From Hippasteria phrygiana (lineage: Eukaryota; Echinodermata; Asteroidea; Valvatida; Goniasteridae), in NCBI GenBank assembly GCA_037893225.1, contig JAZGUH010000554.1:62001-126000 (forward strand): 64,000 nt of DNA, written 5' to 3'. The translations under genes and the position numbers were made by a program. Below are positions 33,198 to 41,973 of the stretch, one piece after another. The notes beneath the pieces are model-generated. The model had not been told where the DNA came from and searched no databases. It saw nothing but the letters and a program-made list of their open reading frames with translations. The stretch's first letter is position 1. Each line of letters starts with the position of its first letter.

Positions 33198-33205
33198 ACA
33201 TTACT
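33198..33205. repeat. right target-site duplication, ACATTACT
   Basis: Identical to 17257-17264. See the left copy for the 6-bp versus 8-bp reading. Confidence 0.85.
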
Positions 33206-33279
33206 GAAGTTAAGCAACGTTGATTGTAGGCAGTACTATACTTGAATGGGAAACCACATGTATTGCTTGCATTAGCGTG

Positions 33280-33445
33280 CATAGTAACAATTGTAGGACC
33301 CTTTTGGGCAGGTTTGGGCTGGCCCATTTGGGACCCAAGTGGCCCCATTGGCCAAAACTGTATGGGGCCCATATGGGCAACCCAATTGGGCCCACTCAGT
33401 TTCCCATCAAAGGCCCAACAGGGCCCCATTTTGGGATTGCTGGCT
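33280..33445. repeat. GGGCCC-rich short palindromic repeat
   Basis: A string of near-palindromic words such as TTGGGCCCACT, GGGGCCCATATGGGC, GGCCCCATTGGCC and AACCCAATTGGGCC. All three forward frames are open and full of WGP or GPIW, which is an artefact of the repeats. Confidence 0.6.
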
Positions 33446-33474
33446 GGGAAATAGTGCATTAATTGTTCTGGGGC

Positions 33475-33690
33475 ACGACAGGCCCTTATTCATCTCAAAA
33501 GGGCCACGTCCTTCGGATGGGACGTTAAGCCGGAGGTCTCGTGTGCTCTATGGGATTAGTGCACGTAAAAGAACCCATATCACCTGTCGTGAAAGAGTAG
33601 GGGTTTGCCCTGACTGGTGCTTGTGGTGCCCTCAGCACACATCCTGTAATTGGCGCTTGCGCTGTTGGATGTTGAATGAAATAAAATTTC
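33475..33690 (+). repeat. SINE-like interspersed repeat
   Basis: Contains CCTTCGGATGGGACGTTAAG, CCGGAGGTCTCGTGTGC and GCACGTAAAAGAACCC, a combination I recall from widely dispersed SINEs in marine invertebrates. It ends in an AT-rich tail (AATTAATTAATAAG). The 5' tRNA-like head is missing. Confidence 0.55.
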
Positions 33691-33727
33691 TAATTAATTA
33701 ATAAGAGAGCGAGCGTGTACCAACGGT

Positions 33728-33921
33728 CCGAATCCGCGGCGAGATAGTAACTCGCCGCGGCGAGATAGTAAGTCGCCGCGGCGAGATAGTAACTCGCCGC
33801 GGCGAGATAGTAACTCGCCGCGGCGAGATAGTAACTCGCCGCGGCGAGACAGTAAGTAGCCGCGGCGAGATAGTAACTCGCCGCGGCGAGATATTAACTC
33901 GCCGCGGCGAGATAGTAACAC
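33728..33921. repeat. 21-bp minisatellite built on CTCGCCGCGGCGAG
   Basis: Nine to ten units of GATAGTAACTCGCCGCGGCGA. Each unit contains the perfect 14-bp palindrome CTCGCCGCGGCGAG centred on a SacII site. The minus-strand ORF repeating LLSRRGE is an artefact. Confidence 0.92.
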
Positions 33922-33984
33922 AATTTTGTTTTACTTTCCTGTGGCCCTTCTACGCTTCCGTAGTTTTCCGAGCGCCTGTGTGAT

Positions 33985-34145
33985 GTAGGCCTACATCATC
34001 CCAGACGCAAATTCCACCTTCTCGCTGATTACGCGGTACCCGCTGCTACATTGAATTCGAATCGGCCAGTCGAATCGGCCAGTCGACCCGGCAAGTCGCT
34101 CTAGTAAGCAAGAAGTCGTGCGGTTCGAGTCCCGCCCGAGTAATA
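33985..34145 (-). repeat. repeat related to the 13-bp minisatellite element, with tRNA-like B box
   Basis: On the minus strand this reads GACTGGCCGATTCGACTGGC, then AATGTAGCAGCGGGTACCGC, then GTCTGGGATGATGTAGGC, matching 13520-13617. Only two or three degenerate ACTGGCCGATTCG units are present, against about 39 at 13 kb. On the plus strand 34110-34130 contains GCGGTTCGAGTCCCGC, a B-box-like sequence. Confidence 0.65.
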
Positions 34146-34435
34146 AGACATGTAGAATCTGGAGCCCGAAACCACAGCGATGCAAAAAGGTTACTAGGCC
34201 ATACAATTTCCACTAGCCGCGATTGTTTTTCCAAACGACATCCGAATGGGGTTAACGCTATGAGATTTCGGACTTAACTTTCCTTAATTAAAAAAAATCC
34301 TCCGGAGCCACGAATTAGACAAAAAATAAATTCGAACGTAATGAAATTTTGGACTATTTATTTCCCTTTGAAAAAAATCCTCCAAAGCTGGAAATTAGAA
34401 AAAATTTGAAGAAAAAAATAAAATAATAATTGCTA

Positions 34436-34503
34436 ACGTCGAGGTCTCGAATTCACAACTCCCTACCCCCAATCTAACACCGTATCCACTAGACCATCGG
34501 AAT
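34436..34503 (-). repeat. tRNA-derived SINE head, minus strand
   Basis: On the minus strand, GGTCTAGTGGATACGG is an A box and GAATTCGAGACC a B box, about 35 bp apart, flanked by CCGATGGT. Stem pairing is poor, so this is a SINE head or tRNA relic and not a functional tRNA. Confidence 0.5.
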
Positions 34504-34552
34504 GCTCGGCAAACAACGTGAATTCATTGCATTATATACCCTGCCCTATATA

Positions 34553-35542
34553 TAACTCCTCAAAAAAGTTCGGAAACTCAAGTTTGACAGACGATTTCTC
34601 TCTTGTTTCAAACTTCTTTTCCTTGAATTTGGTATCATTGGAAAGCCCTGCTATTCTTCTTTGCAATGATGTGTCATTTGTTATGATTAAGTAATTGGGG
34701 GATGTGCAACACAGCTGAATATGGGGGCGGATGTAAAGTGAAATGTTACAAAATGCATTGCTATTGTCCAAAAGTGTATTTGACGATTGCTGTTAGGAGT
34801 TGTTTGGAAGATTGGTGTGTCTTGAATGATTCTCTGCTTACTAACAAATACTTAAAGGTTGTAATAAGTCATAAAATGTGCGAGAAAAGTTTAGAAATCC
34901 ACATGGCCTGTAAAAATAAGTTGCCTCCGGGATAGCAACTTTGTTGTTAATGTGCTTGAGTTTCAAACAGAGTAAAAGAATTTGTCATTTTCTACACTCA
35001 AACACCCAGTAATGCTCCATCAGTAACAAGAAGTCTATCTCACAGTACAATGCAACACTCTATCACTAACAAAAGAAAAAACAAAACGTTGGAAATTATT
35101 TTGTTCTGGTTTAATCATTGAATAGTTTCTTCATTAAACAATGTTAAGTCAAGAGCCTCAGTAGCGGGTGGACGATCCGAATGCAGCCACAACAGCCTGG
35201 CACCTCCTCCTCCTCATACTGTTCACGAGCCGGGTCACACGTTGCCGTGGGATGGCGTCCCATTCATCAATCAAGATCTGTTGCACATTCCCATCCTCCA
35301 AGCAAAAGGGGAATGCACTGTATGACAATAGCAATGCATTTTGTAACATTTCACTTTACACCCACCCCCATATTCAGCTGTGCTGCACATCCCCCAATTG
35401 CTTAATCATAACAAACGACACATCATTGTAAAGAAGAATAACAGGGCTTTCCAATGATACCAAATTCAAGGAAAAGGAGTTGGAAACAAGAGAGAAATCG
35501 TCTGTCAAACTTGAATTTCCGAACTTGTTTTGAGGAGTTTAT
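34553..35542 (-). mobile_element. deleted Tc1/mariner-like transposon with 220-bp inverted repeats
   Basis: The left arm 34555-34770 (AACTCCTCAAAAAAGTTCGG) is inverted at 35325-35540 (CCGAACTTGTTTTGAGGAGT). TA dinucleotides flank both ends, as expected for Tc1 elements. Between the arms, the minus strand 35158-35300 encodes DEWDAIPRQRVTRLVNSMRR and CQAVVAAFGSSTRY, the typical C-terminus of a Tc1 transposase. The rest of the transposase is gone. Confidence 0.75.
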
Positions 35543-35640
35543 ATGCGTACGTCTATTGAAAGTATTATATAGGGCACTCAACAATGCATCCATTCGGATG
35601 ACGTTTGGGAAAAAAATAATTCGCTGGCCTTTTGGGGTTT

Positions 35641-36016
35641 AATCAACAAAATGTTTAAGGTTTTAGCAAAATTACACGTTTTTAAGTAACGAATACATTC
35701 TGCATGCTGAAAATTTACTGAAGACCGATTAGGGTAGCTTCTAATTAAAGGACTAATAAGAACTTTTCATTCAAAGGTGTAGAAAACTGCAGAAAACTTC
35801 AATGTAGACTAACCAAAACCGCCATATCCGGGGTCCAAACGGGATTTTTGTTATGGTCCCAAACCTGGACTTTTGAATGAAAAGTTATCATTAGAAGCTA
35901 ATTAGTGAACGTAATCGGTCTTCTCTAAATTTTGAGCATGTAGAATATTATTCGCTATTTAGACTAGGCTTAAAAACGTGTAATTTTGCTAAAACCTGAA
36001 ACATTTTGTTGATGGA
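35641..36016. repeat. fold-back MITE, about 375 bp
   Basis: Arms of about 150 bp: AATCAACAAAATGTTTAAGG, ATTACACGTTTTTAAG at the left and CTTAAAAACGTGTAAT, CATTTTGTTGATGG at the right. The centre contains CCAAACGGGATTTTTG. No coding capacity. Confidence 0.75.
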
Positions 36017-36561
36017 ACCTCCAAACAGCACACTTTGTTGACCACCTTTTACTTGATGTGTTTGAGATTCTGAGTCTGCGGCTGAATCCACGGCCTAAAT
36101 CTGCAAAAAAGTGTGCGATAAAATGTGCGACATCGCAGAAGTCTGCGGAGAAATGTGCGATGTGTGCATGTCCCTTCAGGGCCACGATAGTTTTGGCATC
36201 TGAAATTAAAAGTTCTCGCTTTAGTATAGATGAAGGGCGCTCGTCACAGATCATTAATGGTGGCGATGGTGACCGGGAAAACGTGTAGCCGCCTGGCTCG
36301 GACTACTTTATAGTTACAGTTTTGGGGTTGCACAAGTCACACAACTCATGCACTCCACAGGCTTGCAATCCACATGCTTGATATTACCAGTACCTGTTGA
36401 TTTATACACGTCTTATTGAAGCCCCGCCCATAGCATTATGTCATAAAAAATAAGTATGACGTCACGCGGCTCCACAAAAGCCATTTTGAAAATGAGAAAC
36501 TAACGTATTATTTAATGATACATCCGGGGATTATGTGTTCTACTTTGGCCACTTCGAACCT

Positions 36562-36803
36562 GGGGCCAATTTCACGGAGCTGTTAAGCACACAAATTTGC
36601 TTAGTACCAAAAAGTCTTGCTTAGGTAAAACAGGTTAGCAGCCAAAAGGCCATGGGATTTTCATGCTTAGTAAACAACAGCTGAATGCCGGCCACAAGCG
36701 ATGCACTTCACATCAAAATTTGGTTGGTAATCCTGTATTTACCAAGGAAGACTTTTGATGCTGAGCAATTTTTTTGTGCTTAGCATCGCCGTGAAATTGG
36801 CCC
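36562..36803. repeat. GGGGCCAATTTCACGG palindromic repeat
   Basis: The ends GGGGCCAATTTCACGG and CCGTGAAATTGGCCC are inverted, and internal motifs TGCTTAG/CTTAGC are paired. This type of repeat is, to my recollection, common in echinoderm genomes, which is part of the basis for the organism guess. Confidence 0.6.
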
Positions 36804-37009
36804 GTTATAGTTGGCTTTACGTACGTGCGACGGCGGCCGCGATTTTATTTCTCCCGTAGGTGGGTGTATTAATTTTCATGAATAATTCATTAGTTTTTAT
36901 TATGAGAAATGCTTGTTTATTCATTATAATAGAACAGAACGTCACAGCATTGGTATTGTTTAGTCAACTAGTTCCATTAAATCATTTTGAAGAACGGCTG
37001 TTAAAGAAC

Positions 37010-37070
37010 TAGTCTAGTGGATAGTGGGATGGGCTATGGATCAAAAGATCCCTAGTTCGAATCCACCTGG
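37010..37070 (+). repeat. tRNA-derived SINE head
   Basis: A box TAGTCTAGTGGATAG at 37011 and B box AGTTCGAATCC near 37052, ending in CTGGAACC. The middle TGGATCAAAAGATCC could be an anticodon arm. The acceptor pairing is weak. Unique sequence follows. Confidence 0.5.
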
Positions 37071-37455
37071 AACCATTTTTCTATACTTTGATATCTTTGG
37101 GTTATACTTGGACGCAATTGAGGTACATGTATATACCAAACATCAGCATGGTTCATTGTTGCAGCTAAAAGCAGCTATTTATTTGACCAAAACTTCATGG
37201 GACAAATTCACAATAAAAATCTATTGTTGAGGGACATTACCAATGTCCCAGTTGCTATGCTAGCCATTGTATGTGTGTGTTTACGATAGCAACGATCGAT
37301 AGATGGCGCACTTGACTGTACGTAAAATATGAATTAGGCCATTAACAGTAGAATCTATTGATGAGGGACATTAGCAATGTCTATATTCTAGCCTCTGATA
37401 GCCTAAAATGAAAAAATAGAATAAATCTAATTCTGAGTGAGTCTATAACAACAAC

Positions 37456-37490
37456 AAAAAACCCAGCTCTCTAGTAGAGTTGAGGGTTTA
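37456..37490. terminator. hairpin at the end of copy 2
   Basis: AAACCCAGCTCT pairs imperfectly with AGAGTTGAGGGTTT and is followed by a T run, in the position of the perfect 29607-29643 hairpin of copy 1. Confidence 0.5.
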
Positions 37491-37505
37491 TTTTTTGTCT
37501 ATACA

Positions 37506-37640
37506 CTATTCATACGGAGCACTAGGCCTAGGTTGTATACACTCATAACTCGGCGGTAAATTACTATCGTATTGTTTAATTATTGTAAACTGGTTAGTTT
37601 TTCTATAAGATTGTTTTTGTCTTTTTCCAATCTCTCGATC
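37506..37640 (-). CDS. C-terminal ORF with PPxY and PSAP motifs, copy 2
   Basis: Minus-strand frame ending SNLPPSYECIQPRPSAPYE. PPSY at 37545-37556 and PSAP at 37515-37526, again six residues apart. Upstream residues SYRKT and YDSN are shared with copy 1 in the same frame, but no ATG is present and the frame is offset from the preceding helical gene, as in copy 1. Confidence 0.6.
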   Translation of the reverse strand, partial: DREIGKRQKQSYRKTNQFTIIKQYDSNLPPSYECIQPRPSAPYE

Positions 37641-38199
37641 ACTTTCTTTTCAACCTAATCGTCAATTTCTTTTTGATTCCGTTTAGATTCTTCTCTCGCT
37701 TTTGTTTGAGTTCTAATAGCTTCTTTCATACCATTTATTTTCTTAATTCGTTGTTGATCAACGCAAATTCTTCGTGACTGATATCACCGTCGTCTATAGC
37801 TTGAGACACTAGTTCATTTATCGTATTCAATTTGGTTTCGGCCAATACCCTTATCTCATCGTGTTTCTTGGCCTTACCCCTAAACTTTTTTCTAAAGTAT
37901 TTTAAGACTAAACTAAAACCTACGCATCCTATAGCTATACCTTCTAACGCTACACAAATGGGTACACTAATGACACCGACAACTCCAGTGATACCAATAG
38001 CACCAGACGCAGCTCCAAGGCATTCCGCTGCAGTCTCTGCGTTCGATAAACAAGTCATAATTTTATTATACATTTTATACAACTGTTCTCGCTTATCTCT
38101 CTCAGTCGTTATCTCTTTGTGTACTTGTTCGATTTTGTTTAATCTAAATACTCTATTATCATCCGGCACATCGGGTAATTTAGGATAAATATCGGTCAT
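37636..38199 (-). pseudogene. helical protein with glycine-rich membrane hairpin, copy 2
   Basis: Open from MTDIYPKLPDVPDDNRVFRL through KEITTERDKREQLYKMYNKI, AASGAIGITGVVGVISVPIC, VLKYFRKKFRGKAKKHDEIR and DDGDISHEEFALINNELRK, 154 residues without a break. It then slips into QTKAREESKRNQKEIDD and EKKVIERLEKDKNNLIEKL to about 37640. Compare 28834-29451, about 85 percent similar by eye. The unbroken frame shows which of the two copies' frames is ancestral. Confidence 0.7.
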
Positions 38200-38260
38200 T
38201 TTATTTAAACGACGACATTTTATTTTTAAACGATTACAAATTAATCGTTTGTTATTTTAG

Positions 38261-38435
38261 TTATTTTTGCAAGTATACGAGAATCAAAGTCGCGGCTCCA
38301 ATCAATAGAGTCCACACGTGTTCGGCCAACCAACCGACACTCCTGCTTAATAAATTAAGCAGCCAACTAGCGATACTCCCTAAAATACCCGGCAAGGCAG
38401 CCAACAGTTTACCCCCAAGCTTTTTGAGTAAATTG
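38261..38435 (-). pseudogene. C-terminal membrane tail of the coiled-coil protein, copy 2
   Basis: Encodes ANLLKKLGGKLLAALPGILG, SIASWLLNLLSRSVGWLAEH and a final hydrophobic ATLILVYLQK. It matches the end of 27216-28797 in copy 1; the rest of that gene is deleted. Confidence 0.7.
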
Positions 38436-38454
38436 GCAATTTTTTTAAAATGAT

Positions 38455-38590
38455 TCTTAATATTCTACATAGCAAATATCAACTAGCTACACAGCAAATT
38501 GCAGCTAGATATACAGCAAATTATAGCAAATTTATAGCAAATTACAGCAAATTTATAGCAAAACTACAGCTAGCTACAGCAAACTCAAAC
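38455..38590. repeat. AGCAAATTACAGC array at the deletion junction
   Basis: Short units AGCAAATT(A/T)TAGC and CAACTAGCTAC, read in reverse as TAGCTAG/GCTGTAATTTGCT, related to the 25630-25815 array. Genes between the array and the coiled-coil tail are gone. Confidence 0.65.
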
Positions 38591-39197
38591 AAACTGGAGG
38601 ATCAGTTTTTACCAACAATTTACTATAAGGCACGTCTCTTACAATCTTTTTAATTCTCGATCTTTCTTCTAAAGGTACCGCATCATTTTCATCGAAACAT
38701 TGATCGAAACTACTTTTATCTTTACAATAGAACAACACAACAAATGCGGTTTGAGCTCGATAATCCGTCATGACGCAATTGTACTTTTGAGTCAACAACC
38801 AACAGTAGTGATTGTCGTGTCTACCGTTAAAGGCCAGCTTCGTCAATATGCAAGTGTTTTTATCATACGCCGCTTTACGATATTGTATTTCTTGTTTCGC
38901 GCTACAGTCGTCTATCAAAAATAAAACGTGTAATCCATTTAGTCTGGTTCTATAAAATTCAAAAGCTTCGTTGAGAGATATTTTTTCCACGTTCAAGTCG
39001 CATAGGTATATCTCAGGATCTAACCAAAGCCAATATCTATCGTGATAAGACTTGTTGTTACTCAACGTGGGGCAAATGACGACAATCTTTTCAAAGTGAT
39101 TTTTGTACTCCGTTTCCAACAAGTCTAAAACATATTTAGTTTTATCAGAGTTGGTTCTACCGCATATCAAGGCGCAGTGAGGTGTCTTTGGAAACAT
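38574..39197 (-). CDS. packaging ATPase, copy 2, uninterrupted but P-loop altered
   Basis: 207-residue open frame. The Walker A region reads GRTNSDKT, with aspartate where the invariant glycine should be. Walker B VLFLIDDCSAKQ, and the conserved NHYCWLLTQKYNCVMTDYRA and PYSKLLVKTDPP are intact. The last few codons run into the tandem array. Better preserved than 25010-25638 in frame, but probably inactive for ATP binding. Confidence 0.85.
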   Translation of the reverse strand: MFPKTPHCALICGRTNSDKTKYVLDLLETEYKNHFEKIVVICPTLSNNKSYHDRYWLWLDPEIYLCDLNVEKISLNEAFEFYRTRLNGLHVLFLIDDCSAKQEIQYRKAAYDKNTCILTKLAFNGRHDNHYCWLLTQKYNCVMTDYRAQTAFVVLFYCKDKSSFDQCFDENDAVPLEERSRIKKIVRDVPYSKLLVKTDPPVCLSLL

Positions 39198-39205
39198 GTT
39201 ATTTA

Positions 39206-40396
39206 ATTATAACCCCGATCTTTTAATAGTAAACGCCGATAAATCTTCCCTCTTCGATAACTAGTTGACCATCCATCACCAAGAAAACGTAACATTTTAG
39301 AGCCCCGGCAGCCTCGGATTCTTTTTCTAAATGAATAGATATACCGCCACCTACTTCTCCTATTCTTCTACCAGAACCGTGACTCTCATGTCCAACCAAA
39401 GACCGTAACTATTTTTAAAGTACTCACCCATCGTCATGTTCCACAGGCTAAGGTCTTTGGTCACACCAACACCAAATTCCGTGTTAGAGTCTCCAAAAAA
39501 CTTGATAATTTCATCCCAGTGTTGATAACGCCTCATACCTTGACTATACAATTGATTCGGTTTACCCTCAATCGTAACGTTTACTTTTTCAATCTTGGGG
39601 TTATAAAAATGTTCAGGATTTTTGTCAACGGGATCCTTGTATAAAAGTAGTATACCCTTGAGACTTTTAATCGATTGGTTAAGATTAATGTTCCAAGTCG
39701 TATCGGATTTGTTCAAGTCTCTGACGAGATATCTTTGAACTTGATCAAATAGAAAATGAGTCTTGCCTCGATATTTTTGTCTGATGGCGGAAGCCAATGT
39801 TTTATTGGTCACCACGTCAAATTCGAGAGACAACCCCGAAATTTTGTACTTATCTTCGGCATCTGTAGACTTGACAACGCTTTCGTGATCGTTAAACGTA
39901 AACTCGTACGTTAGTCTGTCATTGAGCGCCGATGGGTGAAACGGTTGATGACCCCTGAGCATTTCAAAATCTAGAGAAATGTAATATCTATTTTTATAAG
40001 CATCGGCTATGGCTTTGTCTTTTCCTGAATTCGAATTAGCGGATGCATCATCCGCTCCGATTCGTATTTTTGTAATGTTGGGAGATTCGATTCCTCGGTA
40101 TGAATGTTCCGAATTTTTAGGTTGCCACATGTCTTTAAAAACTTTAAATATGTCCGCGTCGTAAAAGTTTACAATCTCTTTACCTTCGAGACATATTCTT
40201 ACTTATTTGATCAAATTTCGCCCCACATTATTGTACAGAGTTCTATTATCATCAGCGCCAGTGCCTTCAGACTCTAAGTCAATGTTGAAATTAAGCCAAT
40301 CGACCCGTACCCGGTACAACCACATCGTCTGGGCTCAACATTGGAAATTTAACTGTTAACGTTTGATTAGCGTCTATAGTACTAGGATTAATAAAA
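39206..40396 (-). pseudogene. candidate major capsid protein, copy 2
   Basis: Homologous to 23677-24990. The best frame is 39360-40130 (AIADAYKNRYYISLDFEMLR, FDQVQRYLVRDLNKSDTTWN, HWDEIIKFFGDSNTEFG). Frameshifts lie near 40200, 40300 and 39360. The first 30 or so codons and the divergent promoter are missing: the sequence goes straight from NPSTIDANQT into the neighbouring coiled-coil gene's start region at about 40396. Confidence 0.75.
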
Positions 40397-40398
40397 TC

Positions 40399-40798
40399 AT
40401 GGCAATTGTATTATTGATGATTGGTGGAAGTCTCATAAGCGCTTTAGCGTTTTCGGGGGCAAACGCTTTACTTTCGAGTTTAGGAAAGTCTGAACGGTCA
40501 CGACTTGGCTTTAGAAAGATTAACCCAAGCGAGAAATGAATGGGAGGTACAAAGAACCAAATATCTAGATTATCTCAACGAACGACTAAAAAAAGAAGCC
40601 AAGTCTCAAAAAACATTTCGCAACGTTGACGAAGCGTTGAGAGAATATAACGAAGTGACCGGCGAAGACATGCATTTACCTCGCGAACCCACATTGTCCG
40701 ATTTTTACGTGCCCAGCGAAGAACAGAAAACGGGTGAAAATATATTCATCTTAGGAGGTACCGCTGTTTTGGGTTTTATAATTTATATAAAGTTATAA
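40399..40798 (+). pseudogene. small virion-type coiled-coil protein, copy 2
   Basis: ATG at 40399 followed by AIVLLMIGGSLISALAFSGA, a slip near 40500, then LERLTQARNEWEVQRTKYLD, EPTLSDFYVPSEEQKTG and the C-terminal membrane helix IFILGGTAVLGFIIYI. Same architecture as 23157-23581. Keeping two hydrophobic ends and the EPTLSDFY.PSE box in both copies supports a real, constrained protein. Confidence 0.7.
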
Positions 40799-40827
40799 TA
40801 ACATTTGTTTAATAAAACGATTATTAA

Positions 40828-41830
40828 ATGGAAACAAAAATGCGAAATATACTTTACAGTCCTAGAGGATATTGGAAAGGTGCAGGAGCCATAAAACAAT
40901 TAGCGTCGAGAGCCGGAGTATCGGAGAGAGACTCAAGAAACTGGTTAAGAAAACAAGCCATGTGGCAAATGTATTTACCGAGTCCTAGTAATATTCCTAG
41001 ACCCACGAGTCTAAATAGATCGGTAGGATTACCCAATGAAATGCATCAAGCTGATCTCCTATACCTACCCCACGATATAGTGAGTAGAAAAGCGTATAGA
41101 TACGCGTTGACTGTTGTTGATGTGGCCACTCGATATAAAGAGGCTGAACCCTTGACCAATAAAACGAGCGGTCAAGTCGTTGAAGCTAAACAAGATTTAC
41201 AAAAGGTCGGCATTGTCGTGGCCTAAAATTATCAAAGTAGATCCTGGTAAAGAGTTTATGTCCGAATTTAGCACTTTGATGAGATCTAAAAATGTAGTCG
41301 TGCAAAGAGGCGAGGTAGGTAATCACAGAGCTCAAGGTATCGTAGAACGATTCAATCGTACTTTGGCGGAAAGATTATTCGGTCACCAATACGCTAAATA
41401 TATGTTGGAACCTACAGAGCGTAGCAGGTTGTGGGTAAAACGATTGCCCGAGGTTATAAAAGCGTTAAACGACGAAGAAACTAGACTGATATCCACGATG
41501 AAAGGTAAACCTCTAACTCCCAAACTGGCCATGTTACAGTTAGAAATACGACAAATGAGTTCAGAGGGACTCAAGACTCAAGAAAAAACTTTTGAATGTA
41601 AACGACGAGATCGTCAGGTACCTTTACGCTCCTGGAGAACTCGAAAAAGACTCTAGAAAAAGAGCTACCGATCCCATTATTGGAGCGTAGAAATGTACGT
41701 TATAGAAAAAAGAACGATCAACTCCCGGACAACCTGCGTTGTATTATCTAAAAGACGGTCCTAAGAGATCGTTTGTTATGAAATAATTAATGGTCGTTCC
41801 GTCAGACACCGAGTTACCACCCGCTTCATC
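40828..41830 (+). pseudogene. retroviral-type (rve) integrase, copy 2
   Basis: METKMRNILYSPRGYWKGAG start, RNWLRKQAMWQMYLPSP, first catalytic aspartate in HQADLLYLPHD, a frameshift near 41195, second aspartate in KVDPGKEF, third catalytic residue in GIVERFNRTLAERLFG about 35 residues later (a D,D-35-E pattern). KRLPEVIKALNDEETRLIS follows. The C-terminal SH3-like part is broken after 41600. All three catalytic residues survive, unlike copy 1. Confidence 0.88.
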
Positions 41831-41972
41831 TAAATAAAATATCGTAAACTAGATAAGACATCCCTGTAACAGCCACTAAACCAACGACTAAAGCCGTTTT
41901 TTCTTGTTCGTGAGTATCTGGTTGTAGAGTTGGTAAATTGGGTACGGTGTCAACATTTTGTAAAGTAGGTAT
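41826..41972 (-). pseudogene. membrane anchor following the 405-residue protein, copy 2
   Basis: Minus-strand frame PTLQPDTHEQEKTALVVGLV followed by a hydrophobic SYLVYDILFR end, matching 22030-22149. It has no own ATG and begins where the 405-residue frame stops (KIE at 41974), one frame off. Most likely the true C-terminus of that protein after a slip. Confidence 0.6.
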
Positions 41973-41973
41973 A

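Larger units (their letters stand above)
17264..33198. mobile_element. Polinton/Maverick-like endogenous virus element, copy 1
   Basis: About 15.9 kb bounded by long terminal inverted repeats and a target duplication. It carries the Polinton hallmark set: a protein-primed family B DNA polymerase, a retroviral-type (rve) integrase, a packaging ATPase and a candidate capsid protein, plus small membrane and coiled-coil proteins. Genes are on both strands with short AT-rich spacers. Most genes contain frameshifts or stops, so the copy is a fossil, but the capsid gene is open over its full length. A 1993-bp element has inserted in the right terminal repeat. No adenovirus-type protease is visible. 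Related sequences are widespread in invertebrate and fish genomes; the exact clade cannot be set without a search. Confidence 0.9.
30461..33198. repeat. right terminal inverted repeat of copy 1, split by an insertion
   Basis: Matches the left TIR in reverse in two blocks: 30461-30741 (inner, TCTCAGTTTTTGATTTTTT, GAGAGAGATTTAAAAGTGGA) and 32735-33198 (outer, GCGGCCGCCAAATAAAGTGG, palindrome array, GGCGGAAATCAGCCACCGT). The 1993-bp insertion lies between them. An extra 80-bp T-rich segment (30545-30622) is not in the left TIR. Confidence 0.85.

Noticed and set aside
17264..33198. Bacterial phage or prokaryotic contamination
   Set aside because: Compact, bidirectional gene blocks look phage-like, but the element has a host target duplication, is surrounded by animal repeats and contains a nested animal-type MITE.
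33187..33921. ORFs with WGPIW or LLSRRGE repeats
   Set aside because: Translations of short palindromic repeats and a 21-bp minisatellite.
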